64,000 nt of DNA, taken from positions 605,997,659-606,061,658 of the forward strand of contig CM061142.1 of the NCBI GenBank assembly GCA_030789695.1, read 5' to 3'. The translations under genes and the position numbers were made by a program. The notes beneath the pieces were generated by a model, which saw nothing but the letters and a program-made list of their open reading frames with translations, did not search any database and had not been told where the DNA came from. This DNA comes from Scilla litardierei (Eukaryota; Streptophyta; Magnoliopsida; Asparagales; Asparagaceae). Positions 33,641-46,951 of this stretch are shown here, piece by piece (positions within the stretch are counted from its first letter, which is position 1; every line of letters starts with the position of its first letter).

Positions 33641-34479
33641 TGGGTTGATGTATCTGTGAATATTTGGAACCAAAAAATTACAAATTGAATAAAATTCACA
33701 AAGTCTCCTTGTAAACCTGCAAATGAAGAAACCCAAGGGCTCGGGGGACCTCGCATGGGAAAACCCAACAACTCAAATAAAATTCACAAAGTCTCCTTGT
33801 AAACCTGCAAATGAACCAACAAAACCAACAAAAAATACGGACACTAAAATCCACAAAAATTAGATCGGCATAACTTCCCAAATGAAACAAAGAAGGAAAT
33901 AAAAATCCAAAAGACAGCACAAACTTTTTGCATGGATATTTTGAAGGGAGGTTTCCCCAAATCATAGTTTCAACCAAAATAGTACTTAAGACAACATATT
34001 TTTACATCGACTTATAATAATATCACACAACCTAAACTATATGCCAAAAGAAAAAACCCTTAACTTTGATCAAATATACACAAAAATACATTTTGGATTG
34101 AACAACCATGCAGTCCAATTTCAAAAACACCATCTCTCACACAGGATTTAAATCCAACAAAATTTACATATGAAGCTAGGGCCTTGTGTCCTGAAAATAA
34201 AAAAATAAAATCATAGCTTAGAATAAAAAAATTAGAAACGAAGATATATCTAATTACTTTGTACAACTCACTGTTATTACCTTCATCATGTTTAAGCAGA
34301 AAACCTTTGCATCATCACATTATAAAAAGATGATGTGTCAAGCTCAATCCAAAGTGGAGAGTTAATGGGATGAGCAATAACCTAGATAAATTAAGAACAT
34401 AAATTTCTTAGAAAAATTAATATATATTTGATAATATGGAAAATTTTAAATTTATACATTTATTTACCTTTTTTCGTTG

Positions 34480-35105
34480 GAGTGGTGGAGGTCGTGCTTT
34501 CTGGAACCAAGCAAGCTCGGCAAGAACCATCTTCCACTTCTATAACAAAAAAGTATTTGGATGGTCAATGAACATGATATTTTGAAAAACAAAATCTAAG
34601 ATTTTTATATTACCTCGGAAAAGAAGATTGCTTTGTCTTCAATGTGACTCGTCGCCATTGCTTGTAAAGTTCTTTTAGCAATTTGCTGGAAATAATAATA
34701 ATAATAAACAGTCACTAATTTTTAATTTCAAAATGGGAATGTTTGTAACGGTATGCATACCTTATCAAACCAAAATCCGATATAACCCCGTAGCCTAACA
34801 TTTATGTGATTGTTTTGAAGTAACAGAACCTGTGAGAAGAAAAATTTTAATGCAAACATAGTAGATTAAAAATATAATGTAGAATTATGATAAGAAACTT
34901 ACAGTTTTTGCCAAATCTTCATCATCATCTATCTATATAAAAATACTAACCAATATTTTATCAAACAATGCATACCGAAAACTATTAAGTCATGCAATGA
35001 AATGTAGTAAAGGAAAAAATTTCTTACCCTGCCATATATGGTAATGTAGGTCCACATTTTAAAGCTTGGTAACGTATGATAATGCTATACCTGCATGTTA
35101 GACAA
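34480..35105 (-). pseudogene. Set of small exon-like pieces downstream of the helicase, unidentified
   Basis: Reading the reverse strand, four pieces have acceptor/donor borders and are open in the same phase: ATAG/IDDDEDLAKT/GTAAGT (about 34935-34905), CACAG/VLLLQNNHINVRLRGYIGFW.../GTATGC (about 34830-34762), TTCCAG/QIAKRTLQAMATSHIEDKAI.../GTAATA (about 34686-34615) and TATAG/KWKMVLAELAWFQKARPPPL.../GTAAAT (about 34540-34470). An upstream piece (35091-35030) does not join in phase. I do not recognise the protein. They lie after the helicase stop at 35215 and may be a captured host gene or an extra Helitron module. Confidence 0.45.
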
Positions 35106-35214
35106 CAATCTATAATAATTTTTTAAAAGATCATTTAAACAAATAATATAAATAAAACAATGTAAAGAAAGAAAGTTAAAAAACTTACATACAATTTTTA
35201 TCATACATTGGAAA

Positions 35215-36685
35215 TCATAGCAGAACTTCTGGGTAAACGATGTTTACTGTGTTATTTATGTTGGGCTGAAGAAGGACACATACACGATCAAAAGATGTGC
35301 ACCTTGAAAGTGCAACATAAAGATGTCCATGACTGAAAACTGGGGTCCGCAAATCAACTCCAACGAATTTTACAGATTGTCCTTGGGCTTTATTAATCGT
35401 CATAGCATATGTCACACGGACAGGAAACTGCCTTCTTGTCATATGAAAAGGTAATTCTGTAGCCGATGGTGACAAAGATATTCTTGGAATAAACACAAAA
35501 CAACCGGCTTTATCCCCATTTAAAATTTGAGCTTCAATGACACGTGATGCACATCTGACAACCATCAATCGAGTGCCATTGCAGAGCCCGTCTTTTGGTG
35601 CAATATTTCGTAATAAAATAATATGACAACCAACCTTAAGCTCAAGTGTAAATTGTGGCAATCCAGGAGGATCCAAAGAGTTTATGTACTCAGTTGGATA
35701 TCTATTCATAATGGTTGGATCGGTTTCATCATTTTCAGAAAAACTGTCTGCAGCTTGATACATAATCTTCTGTCCCAGAAAAATGTTTAATGCAGCAGCA
35801 TTTATAAAAGTAACATCATCATTCCGTGCAGAAAGAATTATTCGTTCAGTAAGGTATGCCGGAGTCACGGCACCCTCAATATCAAGCTGCGGATAAATTC
35901 GAAGTATTAACTCGTTTAAATCCTTGCACCTGAATATGTTAGAAGGAAGTTCTACCACTTCTGTAGGATTTGTCCCAACCTAATACATATAGATATAATT
36001 TTAGTTAAGGAATGGCTAAGATAAAAATAGTAAGTAAAATTAAATTAGGCATGAAATAAAATACCTCCAAAATAAATTTTGCAAAATTTGCATTCTCAAC
36101 AGATGAGTTATATAACCGCATATTTTGATCCAAGATCAAAACTTGTACAGAGCACCATAATACAGATCGTCTCAATGAGGCACCAACAATTTCTTCTCGA
36201 ACCCCCTTTGGTATGACGGGCAAGATTTGTCGGAAATCCCCACCAAGAACAACAGTAATACCACCAAATGCTCTGGGGTTATCACACATATCTTGTAACG
36301 ATCGATCCACTGCCTCAACACAGTGCCGATGTTGCATATGTACTTCATCCCATATTATAAGTTTTGCTTTTCTGAATAATTGAGCTTGCATGGATTGCTT
36401 GCCAAAATTACAAATTGAAGTATCATGCACATTTAACGGGAGACGAAATGTGGAATGTGCAGTCCGACCTCCGCTAAGTAGCAATGATGCAATACCGGAA
36501 GACGCGACGGTGATAACTATATTTCCAAGACTACGCAACATTGTTGCTATTGCATTGTACAAAAAAGTCTTTCCAGTTCCAGCACCGCCGCTCAAGAAGA
36601 ATGTAGTACATTTATTTTCAAATACTGATGAAGTAATTACTGAATAAGCATTGCGTTGTGCATCATTGAGGCAATCAATGTCTTT
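35215..36685 (-). pseudogene. Helitron Pif1-like helicase domain
   Basis: It continues the Rep frame after a single TAA near 36685: [17 protein letters not shown] then the Walker [14 protein letters not shown] (about 36560-36598), Walker B region [31 protein letters not shown], and QNMRL. An 85-bp intron (35980-36064) separates these from the C-terminal part with [33 protein letters not shown] and LYVALSRC, ending at 35215. These are superfamily 1 Pif1 motifs in order, all key residues present. It unwinds DNA during rolling-circle transposition in the nucleus. Apart from the stop, the helicase looks complete. Confidence 0.93.
35980..36064 (-). other. 85-bp intron in the Helitron helicase
   Basis: The reverse strand reads GGAG/GTATTTTATTT ... 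TGTATTAG/GTTGGGACA. Splicing gives [18 protein letters not shown] in frame, with no loss of residues between motifs; unspliced there are stops. Confidence 0.82.
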
Positions 36686-39605
36686 TTATGCATCCAATTG
36701 TTTCACTTTATTTATAAGTTCCTGATGTTCATGCAACAATCTATTGCCAACAATTGCATTCCAATCTCCAGCAGGAAGTGGCATTGGTGGAAAGTCGGAT
36801 AGACACTTACCGTACTCCTCAAGCAATTCATTGATAAGGAATAATCCATAATCTTCAAGTTGGCCTTGAGTTGGGGTAGAAATTGCAAATAAAGTTTGCA
36901 ATTTATATGGAAGATCATCGCAAATGTGCATTGAAAATTCATTCCATAATGCAAGGGGGTCGATCAGCACACATTCGATAAGAATAATACAAAACAGTCT
37001 TCGTAATTGATATCCTGTTTTCATAATTGAAGCCTCGGAAAGACATTGTCTCCACTCGGAATCATCTTCAAGAAGACCTCTTGCAATACATGTTGCTTTG
37101 AATGTAGGGTACTCGATAGAATTGAATGTGCGTAAATTTTCCCACGATGTTGGCCCTTTAACAACTGTTAGTAGCAACCGTAGATAAAATCTCTCACCAG
37201 AATTAGGGGAGGCAAAATACATTCTGCCAATTGCATATCCAGATTGTCTTGGAGTCCAGACCTTTGTTGACGAATGCCACACAAACTTTTGGCGAAATTC
37301 TTGATATGTGAGATCATGTGTAGACTCATGTAAAGCGCAACATGTAAAAAATTCAGTCAAAGTTGTCTTATCATTTTCAGCCCTAGACCTTATTGCATCT
37401 ACATCTTCATCTGGATCAAAAATAACACGGTGTTGCCCTGGTAAATGAAGTATCAATCTTTGAACTGACGGAATCTCTTGATGCAAAGGATGCTCAAATA
37501 TTTGCCATGCAGCCTCAGGTGGTCCAATATATCTTGCATCAAGGTATTGTTGGATCTCATTTACTGCGCCCAATACCATTGTGGTCCGATCATGACCTTT
37601 ATAATTATACTTATGAATGTACTTCACACATCTGACCCCGACACAAACTTCGACATTAATGTGGCAGTTAAAGCGCCTTGAGAGATACCTGTTGTGCGGC
37701 ACAACATCTCGGTTATCAACCTGATGCCCCCTTACAATATATAGATGCCCATTACTACAACGACGGTAAATAGGATATCCATCACGATCCAAGGTTGTTG
37801 CATCTGCATAATTTCGAGGGTATTTCTTAGTACACTTACCATTTTCCATACATGAAGCATTTGGATTCCGAGCACCACATGGTCCATGTACCATACATTT
37901 TGATACAGTATCGAATAATGCAGGATCTTGAGCAGGATCAGGAAATTCAGCACATACAATTCTATCCACTTGATCACATGTATGAATCTTATCGGGTCCA
38001 CGAAGAAAGAAAAGAGCATGCATATGTGGAAGACCCCGTTTCTGAAATTCAATTGTAAATACATGTGCTACTTTCTTTCCAAATACATTATTGCCATCAA
38101 TCTCCTTCATCAAAGCCTTTCTTTTTAACTCAAATACACGTGCGACTAAATCTGGACGGTCGGTAGCCTTTTGATTGGGCAGTAGAGCCGAAGTAATTTC
38201 TGGCCACTTTGGATTTGCGGTCATGGTAAGAAAAATATCTGGGTGCTGGTTATAACGTGTGATAGCCATCGAGTCTTGAAATATTTCAAACATGTGACGT
38301 GCACTGCCAGTGAAAGATGAAGGAAGTATCATGCGCTGTCCAATTTGGTCGCATCTGGCATATGCATCGATATCTGCAAGACCCTGATAGAGCTCTGAGC
38401 GGAGTTTTCGTTGATTAAGTTTGATGAATGTCAAACGATGTTGCTCAATTGCTGCCCAAGCATCAACTATGAACTCCTGGAATAACTTTCCAGCTCTCAA
38501 AATTGAAGAATACTCGTTCTGTCTTTCAAACAGACGGTAGCTATAAAACTCACACATGGTCAGGCGTCTACTTGAGGATATGTTTTGAACTGGATCCCAC
38601 TGCTTCAACTCAGGTTCCCATCCAAGCTGACCATCAGGAAATAATAAGACGTAGTGTAATGGTAAGTATGCAGGATGAGCCTCATTGATTTGCATTAATT
38701 GATGATTTCCTCGAAGATGTAAAACTATATCTCGCATCCCGGAAGGTCGATAGCCATCGCCAGGTAAAATAACCGCAATCTCATCTACGGTTGGGAGGTT
38801 ATAACGGCGACGATCCTTGGTTGAATTGTAATGCAGATATACAGGAAGATCATGACCACATGAATCTGCTTGAGATAAAATAGAATACGCCTGACAATAT
38901 AGTTTGATGAATGGATTTATGCCCGATAAACAATTTTGAATAATTTGTAAGACATCCTTGCTCAAATGTGGATTTCTATTACTTCGGAACTCCATAGCAG
39001 AATCCGGATCATATATGTAAAGTTGACAATAACTTACTGTTTGATCCGGTTGGGGCAGAAGTGATCCTGTTCGATGGCGTAATTCTCCATGAATAGTAAA
39101 TATGTTCGGGCCTCTGCCAGCAATCAATCTTTGATCCATTGTCACACCAAGGCTGGTAAATGCATTAGCTGCATTATACTCCCCAGTATACATTCGAAAT
39201 GATTTTAATGCCTCACTGTCACCATCATATAATTCTCAAAGTGCTGGAGGGGGTTCATTAAGTTTCGGAAATTTTACTTTTCCTTGCAAACAACATGTTC
39301 CAAAAAGATGTGTTCTCAAAGTTGACTTCGACAGCTGTTCATCCAACCAGTGTAATGCTGAATAATGAGGGCATGGAATGTTCATTAATCCAAGATGGTG
39401 CCGACCAAAATCAACCTGAGTTGGTGGACCAGAGCCATGCTGAGTTGACCGACATCGGAGGATCGAGGATGAGCCAGCGTCTTCTTGTTCAACTGGAGAA
39501 GTTGTTAATCCAGGTGTTATTTGAGGTATACAAATAGGAGTCATATATCGAGATATGTTTCGTTGAGCTTTTTCTCGTTCTCTCCTTTGACATTGAGCTA
39601 AACAC
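36686..39605 (-). pseudogene. Helitron Rep (HUH endonuclease) and N-terminal domain
   Basis: The exon starts at 39605 after GGCTAG with one more copy of the array peptide (LAQCQRREREKAQRNIS). Next comes the zinc-like Helitron N-terminal box CPHYSALHW...FGTCCLQGKVKFP, a TGA at 39236-39238, then an 835-residue open stretch: TGEYNAANAFTSLG, the Helitron-like N domain (YNQHPDIFLTMTANPKWPEI), the HUH motif GLPHMHALFFL (about residue 389), and the double-Tyr motif KYIHKYNYKG (about residue 525). It ends QLDA-TAA at about 36685 and then runs in frame into the helicase. Rep nicks and joins single strands at the element ends. Two stops (TGA, TAA) are the only lesions I see. Confidence 0.93.
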
Positions 39606-39680
39606 CTAGCCAAAATAAAACCATAATAATTAAATAAAATTAAGTTACATTAAAGTAGAGGAGCTCTTATGAATAATAAC

Positions 39681-41286
39681 CTGGCAGATGGTTCATCATC
39701 TTCAGCACATATCGTATCGTTGTGCGAGGCTGAGACCTCATCTACATGTTCAACGGGAGAAGTTGGTACTGCATATGTGCTTTGAGGCATGTCGAGTACA
39801 CTGGTAGGAGTCATATATCGAGATGTGTTTGCTTGTATTTGTTCTCGTTCTCTCCTTTTGCGTTGAGCTAAAGCCATATACAAATTTAAACACAAAAATA
39901 AACACAACTAAAATACATTGCTTGGTGAAAAGGTTTTATGTACAGTCGGGTTGATAATGACCTGACAGATGGTCCAGGAACTTGTCCGGAAATCATATCG
40001 TTACGCGAGGCCGAGACAGACTCTTCTTGTTCAAACGGAGAAGTTGTCACGGCTGGTGTTATGTGAGGTATATCAAGTACACCGTCAGAAGTCTGAGCGT
40101 GAGATATGTTTCGTTGTTCCTGTTCTCATTCTCTCCTTTTGCGTTGAGCTAAAGCCCTATACAAATTTAAACACAAAAATAAACACAACTAAAATACATG
40201 GCTTGGTGAAAAGGTTTTATGTACAGTCAGGTTGATAATGACCTGACAGATGATCCAGAAACTTGTCCAGAAATCATATCGTTCCGCGAGGCCGAGACAG
40301 ACTCTTCTTGTTCAACCGGAGAAGTTGTCACGGCTGGTGTTATGTGAGGCATATTAAGTACACCGTCAGAAGTCAGAGCGTGAGATATGTTTCGTTGTTC
40401 CTGTTCTCGTTCTCTCCTTTTTCGTTGAGCTAAAGCCCTATCCAAATTCAAACACAAAAATAAACACAACTAAAATACATGGCTTGGTGAAAAGGTTTTA
40501 TGTACAGTCGGGTTGATAATGACCTGACAGATGGTCCAGGAACTTGTCCAGAAATCATATCGTTACGCAAGGCCGAGGCAACATCTAATTGTTCAACCGG
40601 AGAAGTTGTCACGGCTCGTGTTATTTGAGGCATATCAAATACACCGTCAGAATTCAGAGCGTGAGATATGTTTTGTTGTTCCTGTTCTCGTTCTCTCCTT
40701 TTTCATTGAGCTAAAGACCTATACAAATTTAAACACAAAAATAAACACAACTAAAATACATGGCTTGGTGAAAAGGTTTTATGTACAGTCGTGTTGATAA
40801 TGACCTGACAGATGGTCCAGGAACTTGTCCAGAAATCATATCGTTACGCGAGGCCGAGACATCATCTTCTTGTTCAACCGGAGTAGTTGTAACGGCTGGT
40901 GTTATTTGAGGCATATCAAGTACACCGTCAGAATTCAGAGCGTGAGATATGTTTCGTTGTTCCTGTTCTCTTTCTCTCCTTTTTCATTGAGCTAAAGCCC
41001 TATCCAAATTTAAACACAAAAATAAACACAACTAAAATACATGGCTTGGTGAAAAGGTTTTAGGTACAGTCGGGTTGATAATGACCTGACAGATGGTCCA
41101 GGAACTTGTCCGGAAATCATATCGTTACGCGAGGATGAGACAGCATGTTCTTGTTCAACTGGAGAATTTGTCATGGCTGGTGTTATGTGAGGTATATCAA
41201 GTACACCGTCAGAAGGCAGAGCATGAGATATGTTACGTTGTTCTTGTTCACGTTCTCGTTCTCTCTTACTGCGTCGAGCTAAAGCC
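39681..41286 (-). repeat. Tandem array of six 195-201 bp exon-like units at the Rep 5' side
   Basis: Units on the reverse strand: 41286-41086 (201 bp), 40999-40805, 40718-40524, 40437-40243, 40156-39962 and 39875-39681 (each 195 bp). The five spacers between them are each 86 bp, so the period is 281 bp. Units begin after TATAG and end CTGTCAG/GTCATT; each holds 65 codons with one base before and two after (AG|G), so joining any two keeps the frame. The peptide is about ALAQRKRREREQEQRNISHA then a MPQITPAVTTSPVEQE stretch. A seventh copy starts the Rep exon at 39605. Units at 40156, 40718 and 40999 have CGA-to-TGA stops near the start; the unit at 39875 has ATAT in place of ATAG at its acceptor. 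Confidence 0.85.
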
Positions 41287-44200
41287 CTATCCAAATTAAG
41301 CCCAAACTAATTACAATTAAAATACATTATTAGCGTATATCAGATGTTCATATTGAGAATATGGTAGATGTTCAATTAAAATACTCCCAGTTTGAAATTG
41401 GGTGAATATGTTCATTTTGAGAATGAACACTCCCAGTTTCTAATTGAGAATTTCAGAATTTGAGTAGTTATTGAACTTCAATGTCAAATGCACAAATTCC
41501 ATATCTTCAGAAATTTTAGAATTGCAAATTACATGAGAAATATTCCCAAAGTATACTCTTCTGAAATTTGAGAATTTCAGAATTTGAGTACTCAAATTCC
41601 ATATCAATAACTCAAATTTTAGAAGAGTATACTGCATGAGAAAAATTTGAATACTCAAATTTGAATTTGGGCATTAGAAAAATTCAAGTTCAAAATTAAA
41701 TTCAATTTCAAGTTCAATAACTCAAATTTCATTTGATAATTTAATGTTAAGGTCAACATTTTTCTTATATCATCAAATACCATAGTTCAGTTTAATTTCA
41801 TGTTAAACTCAAATTTCAGAAGAGTTGAGGTGCAACATTTTCTCAAGTCATTCTCAAATTTCATTCTCAAAATTTTGCACCAAGCTCATTAGTTTCAAAA
41901 TGGATATTGACAAATGAAAAATGAAATTGCAGAAGAGCCCTACTGAAAAATGAAATTTCAGAAGAGCTAGCTTATGAGAAATCTGGTTAAAATTTTTGAA
42001 GATGGAATTTGAAGAACCAAATTTTGAGTTATGTGACACAATATATCCAATTTTGAAGGGCATTAAGTATATCCAAGTTTTTAACCAAGAAACAAATTTG
42101 AAGATGGTAATTTGGTATAACAAAAAATGAACACAAAATTTTGGGTTTAATTCTTTTGAACTCAGTATCCAACTAATTCAACATATTTCAGTTCTCACAT
42201 AACTCAAAATTTGGTTCATCTTCAAATTCCATCTTCAAAACATGAAGAACACAAAAAAATTGAACACATAATTTGGTGTTTAATTCTTTGTTTTGGATGC
42301 AATTTCTTTTCTTTGCTGAATCCTGACAATTCAACATTTTCTGAACTTTGTGTTTTGGATGCAAATGTTGAATGAAGACATTTGCTGAACTATGCAGTTC
42401 AGCAATGATATTTGAAGACAAATTTTGTGTTATGTGAGTTGTGAGTAATTGACTGAAGGAAAATGAAAAATGCCTATAAAATAAATGAATATAAAATAAA
42501 TGGATACTATGTCTTGTTAATTAACTTGGTATGAAGCCAAAACAGTTAATTAACTCATTTCAGTGTCCTGTTAATTGTATTTTACAGTGTCAAGTAATTA
42601 CCCTATAACATGCTCAAGCAAATACACATGGAAATAAATTGTTGAATACTTGCAAGTATAGCAATACCCTATAACATGCTCAACTATATTTTTGCAAGTA
42701 TAGCAAATACACATGGAAATAAATTTATTTCATTGTCCTGTTACTTGCATATATTCTCAAACTCAAACTCACCAAGGTTATTATCCATAAATATGATTTA
42801 TAGAAATTGTGTAATGTTAATAATACATTGAATTTGGCATGCAAGATTGATGTATTTTCAATAAATTTTCAAACTATTGAGTAGGACTGATGAGAAATAC
42901 CTTGGCCCACAAGCTTGATGTATTTTCAAAGTAAAGTGTTGAGTTCTTCAGATTTTTGCAAAACTTTCTCAGTTAGTGGAGGGTGATATCCATGATTAAT
43001 TTGTCCTGCAAATATTTAAACCAAAATCATGTAATTGCTATTGAATTGCAATGCAATCATTCAACTTAAAATGAAATCAATATTAAGCATTCAGTCCAAT
43101 GTTCATTCTTCACTGGAATTGATATCAAATGTACATCTAATTAGAGAATCATGTCAAATGGCAAACAAAATAACTCATATACAGTTGAGTCCATGGCTAT
43201 TTCCAATAATAACTTTCAAATGTCCTGTCAAATTAATGTGAACATATACATTGCTAACCAATAGTGTCCTGTCAAAGATTTTGAACAGGACAATTGAATG
43301 TCTAACCATGACAGTCATTTAAGTATGAACATTCATTCATTGAATGTCAATGTGCAAGATTGTTGAATAATAAGCATATACATTTGCAAATTGCTAAACT
43401 ATGTCAAAGATTGTTGAATAAGAAGTTGAGTATCCTGTCTATTCAGTCCAATGACCAAGATTTTGAGTCATGTATATGACAATTTGAGGCCATGAATTAA
43501 GTTGAGTATCATGTCTGTGGAAATTAAGTAAGTATGAGTCCAGGATAATCAACTTTTGACAATTACAACATAAGAACACACAAAAACAAACAATATCATG
43601 TGATTGAGGAAATTTCCAGTTTGCATATGTCCTGGAAATTTCCAGTTGATGCAAACTAACATGTCCAGTATCTCCTCTCCAAGGAAATTTGGTTATGTGT
43701 ATTATTTGAGGATGTTTTTGGATAATATATAATATATAAGCCTAAAATCATAATTGGGGATCCCCAAATTATTATTTGAGGATGTTTTTGGATCCAAGGA
43801 AATTTCCAACTATTATTTGAGGATGTTTTTGGGGATCCCCAAGTATTATCCAAAAACATCCCCAAATTATTATTAATATTAGAAGTGATCCAAGGAAATT
43901 TCCAAGATAATATATAAGCCTAAAATCATCCTCAATCCTGTCATTGCTAACCAAAATTAGTTTCTGTTGCTTTGGACTAAAAATCATCAATCCTGTCATT
44001 GCCATGAATTTGAGGAATTGGGGAAGACAAAATAACTCATATACATACCCAAAGGTAAACAGATCAACAAAATTTCCTGATTGAGGAAATCATCAAATTC
44101 ATACCCAAAAAAACATTTCAGACATGCTCATAGTTTTTTTTGTCCATTGATAATCATTTGAAATGTTTTTTTTGAAATGCATTGCCATCTAATGGTAATG

Positions 44201-46951
44201 TGATTTGTTTGAATCCTGGCAAATTGATTTGAATAGCAGGACAATGCCATTGATAATCCTGGCCAAATGATAATGTGAAGTGTATTCATTTAAAAAAATG
44301 GACTGAAATGTTTTGGCAATGCAGTGTCATGTGAAATGATTTGTTTTTATCACATTGTTTGAAATCCTGGAAATGGCAATGCATTTCTGAAATGAATTTG
44401 CCAAACTATCACATTGTTTGAAATCCTGGCAATGGCAATGCATTTCTCAAGGTTTGAAATCCTGGCAATGGCAAATTCATTGTTTGAAATCATGACAATG
44501 CATTGCCAGGAATGCATTGCCATTGCCAATGCATTGTCATTGCCAGGATTTCTGAAATGAATTTGAAATCCTGGCAATGGCAATGCATTGTCCTGTGAAA
44601 TGACTTGATTGAAATCCTGGCAATGGCAATGCATTTCACAAACTATTAGTAGGACAACTCTAAACATTTGGCATTTTTATCTAAATGAAAATCAGTTGCC
44701 ATTTTTATCTAAATGGATTCAAACTCTTACCCAAATGATAATGTGAGACTAAATTTCAAACTCTTACCCAAAACCAATTGCACCAAATTACACATATTGA
44801 ACCAATTGCACCAAATCATTTTATTGAATGAAAATCATTTCAGGATAGTCAATTTAGTTTAGCATCTATCCTATATTTATTTTAGCAGTTTCAGTATTTA
44901 GCAGGTTTTAGCCATTGGTTTGCAATACATATGAAATAGAATATTGACATTCCTTATATCATTTTTGATAACCCAAAATTCTCTATTTTTGATAACCCAA
45001 AATTCTCTATTTTTGATAAACATAGAGAAGGGATAAACAATTTTGCATATGAAAAAAACAATTTTTTGGGTCCTGTCAATGAGAATTATAACAACAGAAT
45101 AATTGAATACATAATGCAAATCATTGGCATTCCAAGAAAATTGACATTGAACTCAAATTATCAAAGTATCATTTTAAATGCAAATGAACTCATGGGCATT
45201 CAAATTATCAATTTATCAATTTATGCAAATCATTGTCCTTGTTTTTTTGCAAACATCTCTATCCAATTACAAACATCTCTATCCTGTCAAGCTATACACA
45301 GAGAAATGATGCATAACAATAAAAGCAAGCTCATTCTTAAGTAATATAAATGATTCATAACCACCAATTCTCTTATCCAAGCAACTTGCTTTTATGGTTA
45401 TCCATTACATAAGCAATTCATCATGATAGCAATTTCAGGTTATCCATTATATTTATGTAAGAATGATCTATTATCCAATTACACATAACACCCAATTACA
45501 CATAAACATAACACCCAATTATATGTGTAATTACACATAAATTCAGCCCTAAAATGAGTGAAGCAATGACATGATTAGTGTTGTGACAGGATTTTGGAAA
45601 TTTGCATGAAAGTGTCCTGTTAAAAAAATAACCAAAATGAAGCAAATCAGCAAGCTCTCGTCCAACATAAAAATTTTCATGAAAAAATTAAAAAAATCAT
45701 CAAGCTCTGATCAAGCTCTTATCAGCAAGCTCTTATCATTAACAAATTAATAAATTCATATTAAAAAAATTTTCACAGGACACTGTCATGCAAAAATGAA
45801 GAGCGTATCAAAATGAAAATTTTTGAATATTGCATAGAGAATTTTGGGAATATTGCAAAGAGAATTCAGTTATTCAGTTATTTTTGAATATGAAAAAAAC
45901 AATATTGCATAGAGAATTAACATAGAGAATTGATAAACATAGAGAATTGGCATTCCTTATTTTTGATATCATTTTTTATAACCCAATGTTTAGAATTGAT
46001 AAACATAGAGATTAGAATTGTTTTTGGGTCCTATATGTTATTCAGTTTAACATATGAGAAAGTAGAGAATTCAGTTTAACATAATGCTAATCAACAGAAT
46101 ACATAATGCTAATCATCCAAGCTCATCCATTCTCCTATTCCATAATGCAAAACAGCAAACTCACCCAGCGTGGAGGTGGAGAGGAAGTGATGAAGCTCTC
46201 AAGCTCTCAAACTCAAACTCAGCAAACCGTGGAGAAGCTCAAAGCGCTGCAATGGGGGGGCTCTGCTCGATGTGCTTACTCTTCGTGATAATTGAGGTAG
46301 AAGAATAAGAGGGTGATCTACGTGAGGTAGAAGAAGATGGCGTGGGTGATTTGATCTGAAACTCAAAATCAAAATTCTCTATGTTATTCAGAAGAAGCTG
46401 GAGGTAGAAGAAGCTGGAGGTAGAAGAAGCTGAGATTAGATGCGCTCTCAAACTTAAAATCAAAAGCCCAAACCTTTCCCTCACAAATTTTGATCTGATA
46501 TTGGCGTGGGTGATTTGATCAAAAAACCATTCCCGCCCTAAAGTTCCCTCAAAATGTTGATGTGAAGAAGCAAACGAAAAGTTTGAATTCAAATTTTTTT
46601 TAAAAAAAATGAGAGGAATGAGAAGCTGTGTGATAGGAGGTGATGTGATTTGAGGGAAATTAAAAAAAAAATCATCATATCATACCCTTACCCTATATAC
46701 AAACTATCATACCCTATTTAAATTTTTTTTCAAAATTCATTATCTCCTATCTCAATTTCTCATCATACCCTATATACATCTATCTATATAAACATCACAC
46801 CAAATTACACATAAACAAAAACAAATTCTCATATCCATTATCTCTTATCCATTTTCTCTTAACCAAAATCTCTTATACAACAATACACATATCCACATAC
46901 AACAATACACATAACCAATATCTCTTATCCAATTTCTCTTATCCAAAAACA
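41287..46951. other. Long AT-rich 5' region of the Helitron
   Basis: No protein domain is recognised on either strand. It is rich in short repeats: GAATTTCAGAATTTGAGTA words (41440-41660), GAGGATGTTTTTGGAT inverted and direct copies (43700-43870), AATCCTGGCAATGGCAATGCA (44340-44640) and TTTTTGATAACCCAAAATTC (44960-45015). Reverse-strand CT/GA-rich text at 46170-46590 may be the leader of the Rep gene. An exon upstream of 41286 is implied by an acceptor there but was not found. Confidence 0.6.
44340..44640. repeat. CCTGGCAATGGCAATGCATT repeat cluster
   Basis: At least six copies of GAAATCCTGGCAATGGCAATGCATTTC in direct orientation, plus an inverted copy around 44510-44555 (GCATTGCCATTGCC), so the region can fold on itself. 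Confidence 0.8.

Noticed and set aside
44340..44640. CRISPR-like regular repeats
   Set aside because: Repeats overlap, are not separated by unique spacers of constant length and lie in a plant Helitron; no cas genes.
46239..46592. 117-codon reverse ORF as a captured gene
   Set aside because: No recognisable domain; it overlaps GA/CT-rich repeats near the Helitron 5' end.
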